From the NCBI GenBank assembly GCA_964493785.1, contig CAZBPM010000015.1:53810-117809 (forward strand): a stretch of 64,000 nt of DNA, in the 5' to 3' direction. The first letter of the stretch is position 1. Each line of letters starts with the position of its first letter. A program made the translations under genes and the position numbers. The DNA comes from Hyphomicrobium_A sp964493785. GTDB lineage: Bacteria > Pseudomonadota > Alphaproteobacteria > Rhizobiales > Hyphomicrobiaceae. The notes below the pieces were generated by a model, which worked only from the letters and a program-made list of their open reading frames with translations, searched no databases and had not been told where the DNA came from. This document shows positions 34,935 to 43,001 of the stretch, piece by piece.

Positions 34935-35551
34935 TCGCTCTCGCCGCGCTCCATTTTGCGGAAAACGCCCTTAATATGGGCCTCGAACGGGCTGCTCGTG
35001 TCGTTGAGGCTCAGTATCTCGTTGTCCGCTGTTCGGTTCGTAATGAGCAGCCCTGGCCTCACAAACTGACGGATGATGGTGCGGCCTTCGAGAAGCTCGC
35101 TGCGGCTGTAGAGTTGTGCCACGACGATCTGTTCTGACTGGAGGCGGTTTACCGCGTCAGCCGTCATATCAAACGTCAGAATGTCGCCATCCATGATGCG
35201 CAGCGGGTGGTTTTCAAGGGCGTTGCCAACCATGCGGAACTGAGCGCGGTGAAGCTCGGTGACAATACCGTGCGCCGGAGAGTATGGGACGGCCTCGTCT
35301 CCCAACCCCGGCGTAACCGAATTCTTCCTTGCGCGCACGATTCCCTCGACCCCCAATGCCTCGTCGGGGATACCTAATACATCGGCGACCTTAAGCTTTT
35401 GCTCCATCGTCAGATCCTTCGGCGAACCGCGTCGCACGAACTGAGAAAAATAGGTCTCGTTCTGGCCCATCTCGATGGACAGCCACTTGAGATCCTTGCC
35501 CAGTTTGACCAGGCGCTTGACGATGACTTCGCGAGTATCGATGGGGGGCAT
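34931..35551 (-). CDS. CI-like phage repressor (HTH plus S24-like domain)
   Basis: 206 residues. The N-terminal helix-turn-helix (LVKLGKDLKWLSIEMGQNETYFSQFVRRG) is followed by an S24/LexA-like C-terminal fold (FRMVGNALENHPLRIMDGDILTFD). The catalytic Ser expected in the GDSM-type motif is Ala (GNAL), and the Lys position reads RTIIRQF, so self-cleavage looks impossible. A Cro-like gene is divergent, with a palindromic operator between. Confidence 0.82.
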   Translation of the reverse strand: MPPIDTREVIVKRLVKLGKDLKWLSIEMGQNETYFSQFVRRGSPKDLTMEQKLKVADVLGIPDEALGVEGIVRARKNSVTPGLGDEAVPYSPAHGIVTELHRAQFRMVGNALENHPLRIMDGDILTFDMTADAVNRLQSEQIVVAQLYSRSELLEGRTIIRQFVRPGLLITNRTADNEILSLNDTSSPFEAHIKGVFRKMERGESD

Positions 35552-35610
35552 CACAGATGCCTACATCGTTCGCAATGGTAATGGTCCCGTCGCCTGCACT
35601 CTAGCGGCGG

Positions 35611-35640
35611 TTGACCAATGGGAAGAATCCCATTACCCGT
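35611..35640. promoter_or_regulatory. Lysogeny operator and rightward promoter
   Basis: AATGGGA (35617-35623) and TCCCATT (35628-35634) form a perfect 7-bp dyad with a 4-base spacer, immediately after a TTGACC (35611-35616) that can act as -35 for the Cro-like gene. The palindrome fills the -35/-10 spacer, so bound repressor would block transcription. Confidence 0.6.
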
Positions 35641-35647
35641 TGTCCCC

Positions 35648-35911
35648 ATGAAGCAGCACGACCCTCTTCTCGAACTCGTAAATCGGTTCCTCGCCGACAG
35701 CGGCATGGAACCGACGACGTTCGGTGAAAAAGCGATGAACGACGGGAACTTCGTCCGCGATCTACGCAAGGGACGTGAAGCTCGGCGGAGAACTCGCGAA
35801 AGGGTCGAGCGATTCATCGCGGAATGGCAAGCACAACGTCCGGACGAGCGGTCGGAATCGACGGCGCGTGTGGCTGGTGTGTCTGCCACGAAGCAGCAGA
35901 CGGCAGCGTAA
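35648..35911 (+). CDS. Cro-like small DNA-binding protein
   Basis: 87 residues. The N-terminal 55 residues (LLELVNRFLADSGMEPTTFGEKAMNDGNFVRDLRKGR) read as a small helix-turn-helix domain seen in many alphaproteobacterial prophages, followed by a helical basic segment and a flexible tail. It lies divergent to the repressor with the operator between, the classical Cro position. Confidence 0.72.
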   Translation: MKQHDPLLELVNRFLADSGMEPTTFGEKAMNDGNFVRDLRKGREARRRTRERVERFIAEWQAQRPDERSESTARVAGVSATKQQTAA

Positions 35912-36195
35912 GGCGGATGCATCGGGCGCCGGATCGGCACCTAGCGCCAGATTGAGTATCGCGTCCGCCCCACCTTGCCGTCCCTAGACGACGAGACCAA
36001 CCGGATGGGCCCCGTAGCAGCCGCCCGGTTGGGAGACTTGAGGGGATCAGTTCCGCGTACCCCGTAATTTTTCGAGTGGTGGCGTTCGGCCGCGCGAGCC
36101 GCGGTCGCGCCCTGCCACTCAGCAGGTGGTTGCGCCGTCCCGCGCTTCGCCCGGCTCAGTTCAGCGTGCCGGGTCAGGGACGGCGAAAGGATTAT

Positions 36196-36271
36196 CGCGG
36201 GGTAGAGCAGCGGTCAGCTCGCTTGGCTCATAACCAGGAGGCCGTGGGTTCGAATCCCACCCCCGCTACCA
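36196..36271 (+). tRNA. tRNA-Met(CAT), initiator-like
   Basis: 76 bases including an encoded CCA. Acceptor, D, anticodon and T arms all form; the anticodon CAT falls at position 34-36 (36229-36231). Position 1 is C and 72 is T, unpaired as in bacterial initiators, and the D stem has A11:T24, another initiator hallmark. The anticodon stem has G30:C40 and G31:C39 but T29:A41 instead of a third G:C pair. It is inside the prophage, between the Cro-like gene and the rightward operon. Confidence 0.92.
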
Positions 36272-36377
36272 GTTTCTGCGTTGGCCATGTGGACGTGCGT
36301 TTCTCTCTCAAACTCCCGGCCGGGCGCCTCGAACGCGCGGCCGGGCTCTTTGGGAGATCAGGCGACGGCGGGGACAC

Positions 36378-37007
36378 ATGCTGGTGTGGGAACAAGCGGC
36401 GGGACTGATGGCGGCGGGTGCGCTCGTCTCGTGCCTCGTCGCCATGCGCCTGCTGCCGCGGCGGGAGTCCACGGCACGACCGGCGAGTCCACAGTCCGGA
36501 GTCCAGGCCGCGCCCATGGCGGACCGTCCGAGTCCGCGGGCGCCGGTGCCCGCGTCCATGGCCCAGGTGCGTGGCCCCATCGGCGACGATCCGCCGTTTC
36601 GCATGCAGATGAATGCGCACGCGCACGCCGTCGAGTTCCTGCGCTGGATGCGCGATCACGGCTTTGCCGGACGCTATTCCGCGGCTGATCTGGCCGCCTA
36701 CTACGACTGGTTCGTCGTCGACTTCCGCGTCTTCCCGCTGCCGCACGTGAAGCTGCTGGAGGCGGTGAACAAGATGCCGACGGTGAAGAAATCCCGCGAC
36801 CGCATCAAGGACCCGCAGACCGGCAAGGTGGTGAAGCTCGCCTCCGGCTCGCCGATGCGGACGATGTTCTACACGATCGCCGAAGAGGCGGTGCACGTGC
36901 CGGCGGGCGTCAGCGCGCTGGGCGGCAAGCGTTCGCCACAGCGCAAGGCGGCGCCGATCGCATCCGACGACGACATCTTTGCCGGCCTCGAAAGAGAGGC
37001 CGCATGA
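36378..37007 (+). CDS. Hypothetical phage protein with N-terminal membrane anchor
   Basis: 209 residues. One membrane helix (AAGLMAAGALVSCLVAMRLL) is followed by a Pro/Ser/Arg-rich linker and a helical domain (HAVEFLRWMRDHGFAGRYSA, AAYYDWFVVDFRVFPLP) that resembles a small DNA-binding or helicase-accessory fold but matches nothing known to me. Its stop overlaps the start of the nuclease gene (ATGA), so it begins the rightward operon. Confidence 0.65.
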   Translation: MLVWEQAAGLMAAGALVSCLVAMRLLPRRESTARPASPQSGVQAAPMADRPSPRAPVPASMAQVRGPIGDDPPFRMQMNAHAHAVEFLRWMRDHGFAGRYSAADLAAYYDWFVVDFRVFPLPHVKLLEAVNKMPTVKKSRDRIKDPQTGKVVKLASGSPMRTMFYTIAEEAVHVPAGVSALGGKRSPQRKAAPIASDDDIFAGLEREAA

Positions 37008-37447
37008 CGGGGTATGTCGACAAGGTCGATCGGGTGTCGCGCGCGTTCATCGTCGAGCGCAAAACATCTCGCGCCGTGCGCAAGGCTGCACCGCGTGGCT
37101 TTGCCTCCGGGCCGACCGAGGAGCAGATCCAGAAGGCCGTCGTGGAATGGCTCGACCGGCGCGGCGTCAAGGGAATGCACTTTTTCCACGTGCCCAACGG
37201 CGACATTCGCCACAAGGGCGCCGCCGGCCGTCTCAAAGGCATGGGTGCCAAGGCGGGCGAGCCCGACCTCGTGCTGCTCTATCGCGGCCACGTCTACGGC
37301 CTGGAGCTTAAAGCGCCGGGCGGCACACAGTCAGCCGAGCAGGAACACATCGAACGCCAGTGGGAACAGGCGGGCGGGACGTATGCCGTCGCGCGCGGGC
37401 TCGACTATGCGCTCGATACGCTGAGGGAATGGGGGCTGCTGGAATGA
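37004..37447 (+). CDS. VRR-NUC domain nuclease
   Basis: 147 residues. The VRR-NUC fold is shown by EEQIQKAVVEWLDRRG, HVPNGDIR, KGMGAKAGEPDLVLLYRG and LELKAPGG: the PD-(D/E)xK catalytic Asp and Glu-x-Lys are present. Family members act as Holliday-junction or structure-specific nucleases in phage recombination. The stop overlaps the next start (ATGA). Confidence 0.88.
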   Translation: MTGYVDKVDRVSRAFIVERKTSRAVRKAAPRGFASGPTEEQIQKAVVEWLDRRGVKGMHFFHVPNGDIRHKGAAGRLKGMGAKAGEPDLVLLYRGHVYGLELKAPGGTQSAEQEHIERQWEQAGGTYAVARGLDYALDTLREWGLLE

Positions 37448-37740
37448 GCGTCATACGCGAACCGGAGCAGCGGACGCCTGCCGGGGCCGTTGTGCACTGG
37501 CACGACACGCCGCTGTTCGAACATATCCGAGACGCCCGCGTCGCGAAGTTGAAAGCAACCGACGCCGACGAGGCAGAGGACATCTGCCAGCACTTCGCCG
37601 GGCTTGAGGATGTTGCCGACTACTACTTCATGCGCACGCCGAGCACCGGGCGCGGCTGCTTCATTTGCCGCGCGTGCTGTCAGAACAACGTCGAGCTGGA
37701 GCTGCTGGTGATGCACGAGCCTCCAGTGATGGACGGCTGA
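37444..37740 (+). CDS. Hypothetical phage protein with Cys cluster
   Basis: 98 residues. The C-terminal CFICRACCQNN gives four Cys in a tight cluster that could bind metal; the rest is acidic and helical. It overlaps the nuclease gene by four bases and is followed by a stem-loop. No family recognised. Confidence 0.6.
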   Translation: MSVIREPEQRTPAGAVVHWHDTPLFEHIRDARVAKLKATDADEAEDICQHFAGLEDVADYYFMRTPSTGRGCFICRACCQNNVELELLVMHEPPVMDG

Positions 37741-37741
37741 C

Positions 37742-37780
37742 AAAAAAATGAGCCTCGACGGGTTGGCGCCCGCGAGGCTC
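37742..37780 (-). terminator. Stem-loop with T-run on the minus strand
   Basis: GAGCCTCG-A-CGGG (37750-37762) pairs with CCCGCGAGGCTC (37769-37780), a 12-bp stem with one bulge. The adjacent A-run (37742-37748) reads as TTTTTTT after the hairpin on the minus strand, so it would stop antisense transcription. On the plus strand it is a bare hairpin between two genes. Confidence 0.6.
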
Positions 37781-37923
37781 GCAATGTTCGGAGCGACTGG
37801 AAAGCGCTCCGTAGACGGGCAGGGGGCTGCCCGTGCGACGCGAAGAATCTCATTCGCGGCGTTAACGGTCAAGCCCCCGTGGGACACGAAGCTGGGGGCT
37901 GTGTGGCGCACGAACTATCAGGC

Positions 37924-39087
37924 ATGTGCTGGCTTATCGACTTCCCGTCACCGGCAATGCGGCTGGTGATGATGAAGATCTGCGACTGCGCCGATCAAGA
38001 CGGCTGCAACGTATTTCCGGCGGTTGCGACCATCCAGCGTGAAACCGGTCTGAAAGCGCAGAGCACCGTGCGCGATGCCATCGCCGCCTTTGAGGAAGCC
38101 GGGCTGCTGATCGTCAAGGGCAACCAGTTTGGCGGCAATACGACGACCGTGCGCGAGCTGGATACCGACAAGCTGCGCCTCGTCACAGGACAACGGCGCA
38201 AGGGCGAAAAACCGTACTGCTCGACGCACGTTCTGCGTTGCGGCGAGATCGAGATCCCCGGCGATCCGGAGGCTGAGCGTGGCGATGTCGTCGTGGTGTT
38301 TGTCCCCGGCGCGGCGCTGCCCAGCTACGTTGAGAAACGTAAGGCGAGTCGCACTGCGCAGGTGATGGCCATATTCCCGCGGGCCAATGGCGATGTGCCG
38401 GCCGGCTATGAGCCGCCGCCGTCTATCGTCCAGGCTTGGCGCGGAGCCACCCCTCCGCTCAGCGGAGAGGTGGCGACCGACGTTACCCCTCCGATGAGCG
38501 GAGCCCCCCCCTCCGATGAGCGGAGCCCTCCCCTCCGCTCAGCGGACCCCACCCCTCCGCTGAGCGGAGCCAACCCTTCACTTGAACCTTCACCTGAAAG
38601 ATATTCCCCCCTTTCCCCCCGCCCGCGGGGGGAACAGTGCGATGTGTGGATTGACGAAGTTCGGCAAGACAAGCCGGGCTGTGGACGAGCGTTGGACAAG
38701 CTGTTCGCCCCGCTGTTGGCAAAGCTGCCGTTCAAGGCCACGAACCCGCGGCATCGGCTGAGCGTGCTCGCCGAGTTCGCCGAGGCGCAGTCCGACGAGG
38801 TGCTGGCCGAGGCGCTCCGGCTGCTGCTGATGCCGGGTCGCAAGGGCTCACCGACCACCGACGTGCGGCAGCGGCACATCGAGAAGGCAATCGCCGACGC
38901 CCGCGCCTTGATCGACAGCCGCGGGCTGGCCGAACGTGGGCCGCTGCTGTTCCCAGGGACCGCGCCACACGCCGAAGCCCTCGCAAAGGTCGCGGCCGTC
39001 GACCCGACATGGGCCGCCGAGCTACGCGGCCAGCCCTACATCAAGCGCAGCACCCTGCGCGCCTACGGCGTGGAGCAGGCACCATGA
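37924..39087 (+). CDS. Phage replication initiator (lambda O-like, winged-helix)
   Basis: 387 residues from the ATG at 37924 (GTG at 37879 is the alternative). The N-terminal winged-helix domain (WLIDFPSPAMRLVMMKICDCADQDG, ATIQRETG, STVRDAIAAFEEAGLL) is typical of phage replisome-organiser proteins. A low-complexity Pro/Ser linker, encoded by the iterons at 38450-38569, separates it from a helical C-terminal domain. As in lambda O, the protein probably binds the repeats inside its own gene and recruits the host helicase. Confidence 0.75.
   Translation: MCWLIDFPSPAMRLVMMKICDCADQDGCNVFPAVATIQRETGLKAQSTVRDAIAAFEEAGLLIVKGNQFGGNTTTVRELDTDKLRLVTGQRRKGEKPYCSTHVLRCGEIEIPGDPEAERGDVVVVFVPGAALPSYVEKRKASRTAQVMAIFPRANGDVPAGYEPPPSIVQAWRGATPPLSGEVATDVTPPMSGAPPSDERSPPLRSADPTPPLSGANPSLEPSPERYSPLSPRPRGEQCDVWIDEVRQDKPGCGRALDKLFAPLLAKLPFKATNPRHRLSVLAEFAEAQSDEVLAEALRLLLMPGRKGSPTTDVRQRHIEKAIADARALIDSRGLAERGPLLFPGTAPHAEALAKVAAVDPTWAAELRGQPYIKRSTLRAYGVEQAP
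38450..38569 (+). repeat. Five iterons inside the replication gene: candidate phage origin
   Basis: Copies of an 18-bp unit (CCCCTCCG-MTSA-GCGGAG) begin at 38450, 38486, 38508, 38530 and 38552. The last four have an exact 22-bp period. Each unit has internal dyad symmetry (TCCGCT/AGCGGA). A less GC-rich stretch (38571-38612) follows. The layout mirrors lambda ori, where iterons in gene O precede an AT-rich segment. Confidence 0.7.
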
Positions 39088-39644
39088 CACAGCAGCAGCT
39101 CCGCTCCGATCTTCCCGTGTCGGCAGCCGCCACGCCAACCCTGCCGACGCGGGCCCCGTTCTCCGAGCCGGCCGAGCGCGAGGATCCGCGCAACGCCCTG
39201 CTCGACAGCGCCACGCGGCAGATCGTCGACCTCATCGAAAGCGCGGTGCGTAACGACGTGCTCGTGCCGCTGCTTGCGCGCATCGAGAGCCAAGTGCCGG
39301 CGCTGTCCCGCGTGTTGGCACCGGTCCTGCCTCCCAGCATCCCCGCGCCGGCAAAGGCTTCGTGCGGAAGCCCGGCGCCGCAGCAGCCCGCCGCGCCGGC
39401 GCGGGGTATCGACACCACCGCGGCTGAACTCCGCCTGACGAAGCTCTTGGCAGCGCTCCGGGTCGGCAATCCGAAGACGCCGGCTGCGCGCGATCTGGTC
39501 GACGGCGCCAGGATGGACGTGCTGTCGGAACTCGCGGCGTTGCGCGCGGCCAGATCGGTGATCGAAGCGCGCGGGGAGCCGCAGGCGCCACGCCACAGCG
39601 AGCCGGTCACGTACATCCTCGACGACGCAGGGAGCGGGCAATGA
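39084..39644 (+). CDS. Hypothetical phage protein
   Basis: 186 residues. Two helical segments (NALLDSATRQIVDLIESAVRNDVLVPLLARIE and LRLTKLLAALRVG...ELAALRAARSVIEARG) are joined by a Pro/Ala linker. It overlaps the replication gene and the methyltransferase gene by four bases on each side. Its place in the operon suggests a replication accessory role; no family recognised. Confidence 0.65.
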   Translation: MTQQQLRSDLPVSAAATPTLPTRAPFSEPAEREDPRNALLDSATRQIVDLIESAVRNDVLVPLLARIESQVPALSRVLAPVLPPSIPAPAKASCGSPAPQQPAAPARGIDTTAAELRLTKLLAALRVGNPKTPAARDLVDGARMDVLSELAALRAARSVIEARGEPQAPRHSEPVTYILDDAGSGQ

Positions 39645-40582
39645 CCGAGATCCACAAGCCCAAGGGCTCATACGCCGTCATGGCCGAGCGTCGCGACCCG
39701 ACCGACAGCCTAGATTTCTTCCCCACGCCGCCGTGGGCCACACGCGCGCTGATGGAGCACGTGCTGTCGCCGAACGACTTCGACGGTTGCGACGTGCACG
39801 ACGCCTGCGCCGGTGAGGGCCACATGGCCGAGGTGCTGCGCGAATACTTCGACGAGGTGCATGCCTCCGACGTGCGCGATTACGGCATGGGCTACGGCGT
39901 CGGCTCGTTCGTCGGCGATGGCGCCGACGTCTACCGCCTGCCCGAGCGGGCCGACTGGAACATCATGAACCCGCCGTTCAAGCTGGGCATCGACTTCGCG
40001 CGCCAGGCGCTGCGCCAGGCGCGCATCGGCACGGCGCTGCTGGTGCGCACGTCTTGGCTGGAATCGTCCGAGCGCTACCGCCTGTTCGCCGAACGCCCAC
40101 CGACGACCGTCGGCGTGTTCTCCGAGCGCGTGCCGATGACCAAGGGGCGCTGGGACCCGGAAGCGTCGACCGCTACCAGCTACGTCTGGATCACATGGAA
40201 ATGGCCGTTCCGCGTTGCTGGCGACAAGGCGGACCTGATTTGGATACCGCCCGGCCAGCGCAAGGCGCTGACGAAGGCCGACGACGTCGAGCGCTTCGAT
40301 ACGATCGTGAGCCGCGCCGACCGCATCACGTGCGGCGTGCACTGGTCCGAGCCGGACGGCTGGCACGTCTATCTCGACACCGGCAACGCGTTCCTGCCGA
40401 TGAAAGCCGATGCGATGCACAAGATCGGCCTGCGCTACCGCGCCCAGCCGCATGCGCACCACGCCGTGCAGCGGCTTTGCGAGTCGATGATCGACTGCGC
40501 CGCCGAGGCGAAGGATCGCCGCGCCAGCGGAGCGCGGCCGAACGCAAACGACCACCACGCAAACGGAGGACTAGCAGCATGA
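39641..40582 (+). CDS. DNA N6-adenine methyltransferase-like protein
   Basis: 313 residues. LDFFPTPPWATRALMEHVL opens a phage-type adenine methyltransferase; DACAGEGHMAEVL is the SAM-binding motif I and NIMNPPFKLG gives the catalytic NPPF. The C-terminal third is unusual and may recognise DNA. It could protect phage DNA from restriction or mark it for regulation. Confidence 0.82.
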   Translation: MTEIHKPKGSYAVMAERRDPTDSLDFFPTPPWATRALMEHVLSPNDFDGCDVHDACAGEGHMAEVLREYFDEVHASDVRDYGMGYGVGSFVGDGADVYRLPERADWNIMNPPFKLGIDFARQALRQARIGTALLVRTSWLESSERYRLFAERPPTTVGVFSERVPMTKGRWDPEASTATSYVWITWKWPFRVAGDKADLIWIPPGQRKALTKADDVERFDTIVSRADRITCGVHWSEPDGWHVYLDTGNAFLPMKADAMHKIGLRYRAQPHAHHAVQRLCESMIDCAAEAKDRRASGARPNANDHHANGGLAA

Positions 40583-41016
40583 ACATGATGAGCACGATCG
40601 CCGCGGCGCCACGCCCGGCCGACACGAGCAAGCTGGACCGCATGGAACTGCGGCAGCAGATCGCCGCGTTCGAAGACACCCGCGCGGCCATCGTCGCCGA
40701 GATCGCAGCCGCCGAGGCACCATTCCTCGAACGCATCACGGCCATTCAGCAGGAGATGCTTGCGGCCACTCAGGCGCTCACCGAGCGGCTGGCAGCTCAC
40801 GATGCGAGCGGCGACGACATCGACAGGGACGAGGTGTTCGAGACGGACGACGACGGCATCCCCAAGCGCTGCTGCGTGTCCGGCCTGGTGCTGCTGGAGC
40901 GCGATCGCCTCGTCGAGGACCCGCACGGCAACTTCGCGCTAGCCGACGCCATCGCCGGCTGGCCGGCCGAGCCGCAGGACCTGCCCGACGACGACGCCGA
41001 CGACGAGGAAGAGTGA
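40579..41016 (+). CDS. Hypothetical coiled-coil phage protein
   Basis: 145 residues. Residues 20-80 form a helical coiled coil (MELRQQIAAFEDTRAAIVAEIA), then a short domain with paired Cys (KRCCVSGLVLLERD) and a very acidic tail (DDDADDEEE). It overlaps the methyltransferase gene by four bases and ends three bases before the GapR-like gene. Function unknown. Confidence 0.65.
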   Translation: MNMMSTIAAAPRPADTSKLDRMELRQQIAAFEDTRAAIVAEIAAAEAPFLERITAIQQEMLAATQALTERLAAHDASGDDIDRDEVFETDDDGIPKRCCVSGLVLLERDRLVEDPHGNFALADAIAGWPAEPQDLPDDDADDEEE

Positions 41017-41019
41017 GCC

Positions 41020-41391
41020 ATGGGGGACGAGGTCGACATGGGCGGCAACAGTGCCGCCCAGCTAGCCGGGTTCATCGAGCGCATCGAGAGCCTGGAGGCA
41101 GAGAAGGTCGAGGTCACGGCCAAGATCAAGTCAGAGAAGGAGCTGGCGAAAGCCGCCGGCTTCGACCCGAAGGTGCTCAACCACCTGCTGAAGGAACGCA
41201 AGTCCGACATGCAGGTGACCGCCGAGTTCCGCGCGACGGTCGAGACGTACCGCAAGGCGCTCGGCCAGTTCGGCGACACCGAGCTGGGCGAGTGGGCGTC
41301 GGCTTTCCAGGCGGCACAGAAGACGGCATCGCAGAAACGCCCGCCTGCGCGGACGCGACGCGACGACAGCGGCAGCGGCAAACCGAACTGA
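41020..41391 (+). CDS. GapR-like (DUF2312) DNA-binding protein
   Basis: 123 residues. The segment FIERIESLEAEKVEVTAKIK, followed by AKAAGFDPKVLNHLLKERK, matches DUF2312, the family of the Caulobacter nucleoid protein GapR, which binds overtwisted AT-rich DNA as a helical tetramer. The tail is basic and disordered. In a phage replication operon it may help fork progress or mark the origin. Confidence 0.75.
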   Translation: MGDEVDMGGNSAAQLAGFIERIESLEAEKVEVTAKIKSEKELAKAAGFDPKVLNHLLKERKSDMQVTAEFRATVETYRKALGQFGDTELGEWASAFQAAQKTASQKRPPARTRRDDSGSGKPN

Positions 41392-41402
41392 CGGGGGCGA
41401 GG

Positions 41403-41621
41403 ATGACGGGGACCGACTTCCGACCGATGGATGAGCTGCGCAGCGAAGGCGCACACGTCGAGATGAAGCTCGACGACGGGCGCCAGGTCGTCGGGTGGCT
41501 GTACTGCGGCCATCCGCTGAGCGAGCGCTCGTTCTGGACGCGGGCCAGCAATGGTCGGCTCGGCATGGTGTCGCCGGTCGGCTGGCGCGAGTTGCCGACC
41601 ACGCAGCAGGTGGCGGCATGA
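41403..41621 (+). CDS. Small hypothetical phage protein
   Basis: 72 residues, probably beta-rich (VEMKLDDGRQVVGWLYCGHPLSERSFWTR). It starts 11 bases after the GapR-like gene, with GGGGGCGAGG upstream, and overlaps the next gene by four bases. No family recognised. Confidence 0.6.
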   Translation: MTGTDFRPMDELRSEGAHVEMKLDDGRQVVGWLYCGHPLSERSFWTRASNGRLGMVSPVGWRELPTTQQVAA

Positions 41622-41956
41622 GAGGATTCCTCACGGGCATGACGGGAGCCGATGCCGTCGCCTCGTTCGCCGACGCTATCATGTCGAGCGACGGCAACAT
41701 CGAGACCGGCGAGCTGTGGACTCTGCAGGACGGGTGGCGCGCCTACATGCGCGTTGGCCAGAAGGCCTTGACGCTGCCCCCGCGCACCATGCGGCGGCTC
41801 GGGGAGTCCTTTCGCGACCACCCCGACGCGCCGGAGGACGTTCGCGCGTGCGGCGAGGCGATGATCGAGTGCGCCAACGCTGCCAAGGCCAAGAACGACC
41901 GTCACGAGATACCAGACGGCGCTGCCGCCGCCGTGTCGGCGCAAGGGAGGGCATGA
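41618..41956 (+). CDS. Hypothetical phage protein
   Basis: 112 residues with a helical C-terminus (MIECANAAKAKND) that resembles the end of the adenine methyltransferase gene upstream (CESMIDCAAEAKDRRA), perhaps a shared short domain. Coupled by ATGA overlap on both sides. Function unknown. Confidence 0.62.
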   Translation: MRGFLTGMTGADAVASFADAIMSSDGNIETGELWTLQDGWRAYMRVGQKALTLPPRTMRRLGESFRDHPDAPEDVRACGEAMIECANAAKAKNDRHEIPDGAAAAVSAQGRA

Positions 41957-42720
41957 TGGCCGTAATCAAGCCGATCCTGTTCTCCAAGCCGATGGTGCGG
42001 GCGCTGCGCGAGGACGCCAAGACGCAGACCCGGCGACTGCTCAAGCCGCAACCCGATCCGCGAACCACGGATTGCACCGTGTGCCGCAATAAGTGGATGG
42101 GTGAGGGTAGCGCCACGGGCGGCAGCGGCACTGCGCAGTGGGACCCGTGGCGGGATCTGAAATTCATGATCGGCGACGTCCTCTGGGTGCGCGAGGAATG
42201 GCGCACCGACGTCAGCTTCGACCACCTGTCGCCGAAGCAGATCGAGGAGCGCTGCATCATCGCCGGCCACAAGCGCGGCTGGGCGCCGATCGCCTACGAT
42301 GCGGGCGGCTACTCGCCGAGCTGGGGCAGCAACGGCTGGCACGAGCTGGGGCGGCGGCGCGCGTCGATGCACATGCCGCGCTGGGCGTCGCGCATCACAC
42401 TCGAGCTGACGGGCGTCAAGGTCGAGCGCCTGCAGGACATCAGCGAGGCGGACGTTAAGGCCGAGGGCATCGAGTACGCGACCCGGCCGTTCGGCGACTG
42501 GAGGCTGATACCCGGCATTTGGGATCTGGCTGGCGTCGATCAAACCGGCTTACAGCGCGAGCCGCCGGCGGCGATCAAGTACGCCTACCTCTGGAACACC
42601 ATCAACAAAGCCGAGGGCGACCGCTGGGCCGACAACCCCTGGGTAGTCGCGCCGACCTTCAAGGTGCATCGCGTCAACGTCGACGCGTTCCTGGCGCAAC
42701 GAGAAAGGGCAGCGGCATGA
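41953..42720 (+). CDS. Phage ASCH-like protein
   Basis: 255 residues. The opening IKPILFSKPMVRALREDAKTQTRRLLKPQ and VLWVREEW...AYDAGG are the marks of a widespread phage protein group with an ASCH/PUA-like RNA- or modified-base-binding fold; ASRITLELTGVKVERLQDISEADVKAEGI is its second conserved block. Two adjacent ATGs (41953, 41956) could start it. Confidence 0.75.
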   Translation: MMAVIKPILFSKPMVRALREDAKTQTRRLLKPQPDPRTTDCTVCRNKWMGEGSATGGSGTAQWDPWRDLKFMIGDVLWVREEWRTDVSFDHLSPKQIEERCIIAGHKRGWAPIAYDAGGYSPSWGSNGWHELGRRRASMHMPRWASRITLELTGVKVERLQDISEADVKAEGIEYATRPFGDWRLIPGIWDLAGVDQTGLQREPPAAIKYAYLWNTINKAEGDRWADNPWVVAPTFKVHRVNVDAFLAQRERAAA

Positions 42721-43001
42721 ACGAAGACGGAAAGAACGAGGTCGATCTGGGCGACATGGTGCGCTGGGACGACCGCCGGCAGGAGCTGCTGACGATGCGG
42801 CACAACCTCGGCCGCTCGCTGTTCGTCGACGTCAACGCGTGGGGCTTCACGCTGCGCATCTTCCGCGTCGACGCGCCGAAGGTGTTTGCCGACATGGAGG
42901 CCTCCGTGGCGACCGAGCTGGCCGAGCTGGAGGCGAAGTTCGCCGGGCTCGGCATCATCCCGTCGGAATGGACGGCGCCAGAGGGGGGCGAGGGGCTATG
43001 A
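42717..43001 (+). CDS. Small hypothetical phage protein
   Basis: 94 residues, acidic, helical C-terminus (DMEASVATELAELEAKFAGLG). Overlaps both neighbours by four bases. No recognised domain. Confidence 0.6.
   Translation: MNEDGKNEVDLGDMVRWDDRRQELLTMRHNLGRSLFVDVNAWGFTLRIFRVDAPKVFADMEASVATELAELEAKFAGLGIIPSEWTAPEGGEGL

Noticed and set aside
37748..37923. ORF covering the stem-loop before the replication gene
   Set aside because: Its first codons lie inside a perfect hairpin and it overlaps the replication gene; no ribosome binding site.
38450..38569. CRISPR-like array
   Set aside because: Units are short, have dyad symmetry and almost no spacers, and lie within a coding frame; they fit replication iterons.
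39710..40558. 282-codon minus-strand frame opposite the adenine methyltransferase
   Set aside because: The plus strand carries recognisable catalytic motifs; the reverse does not.
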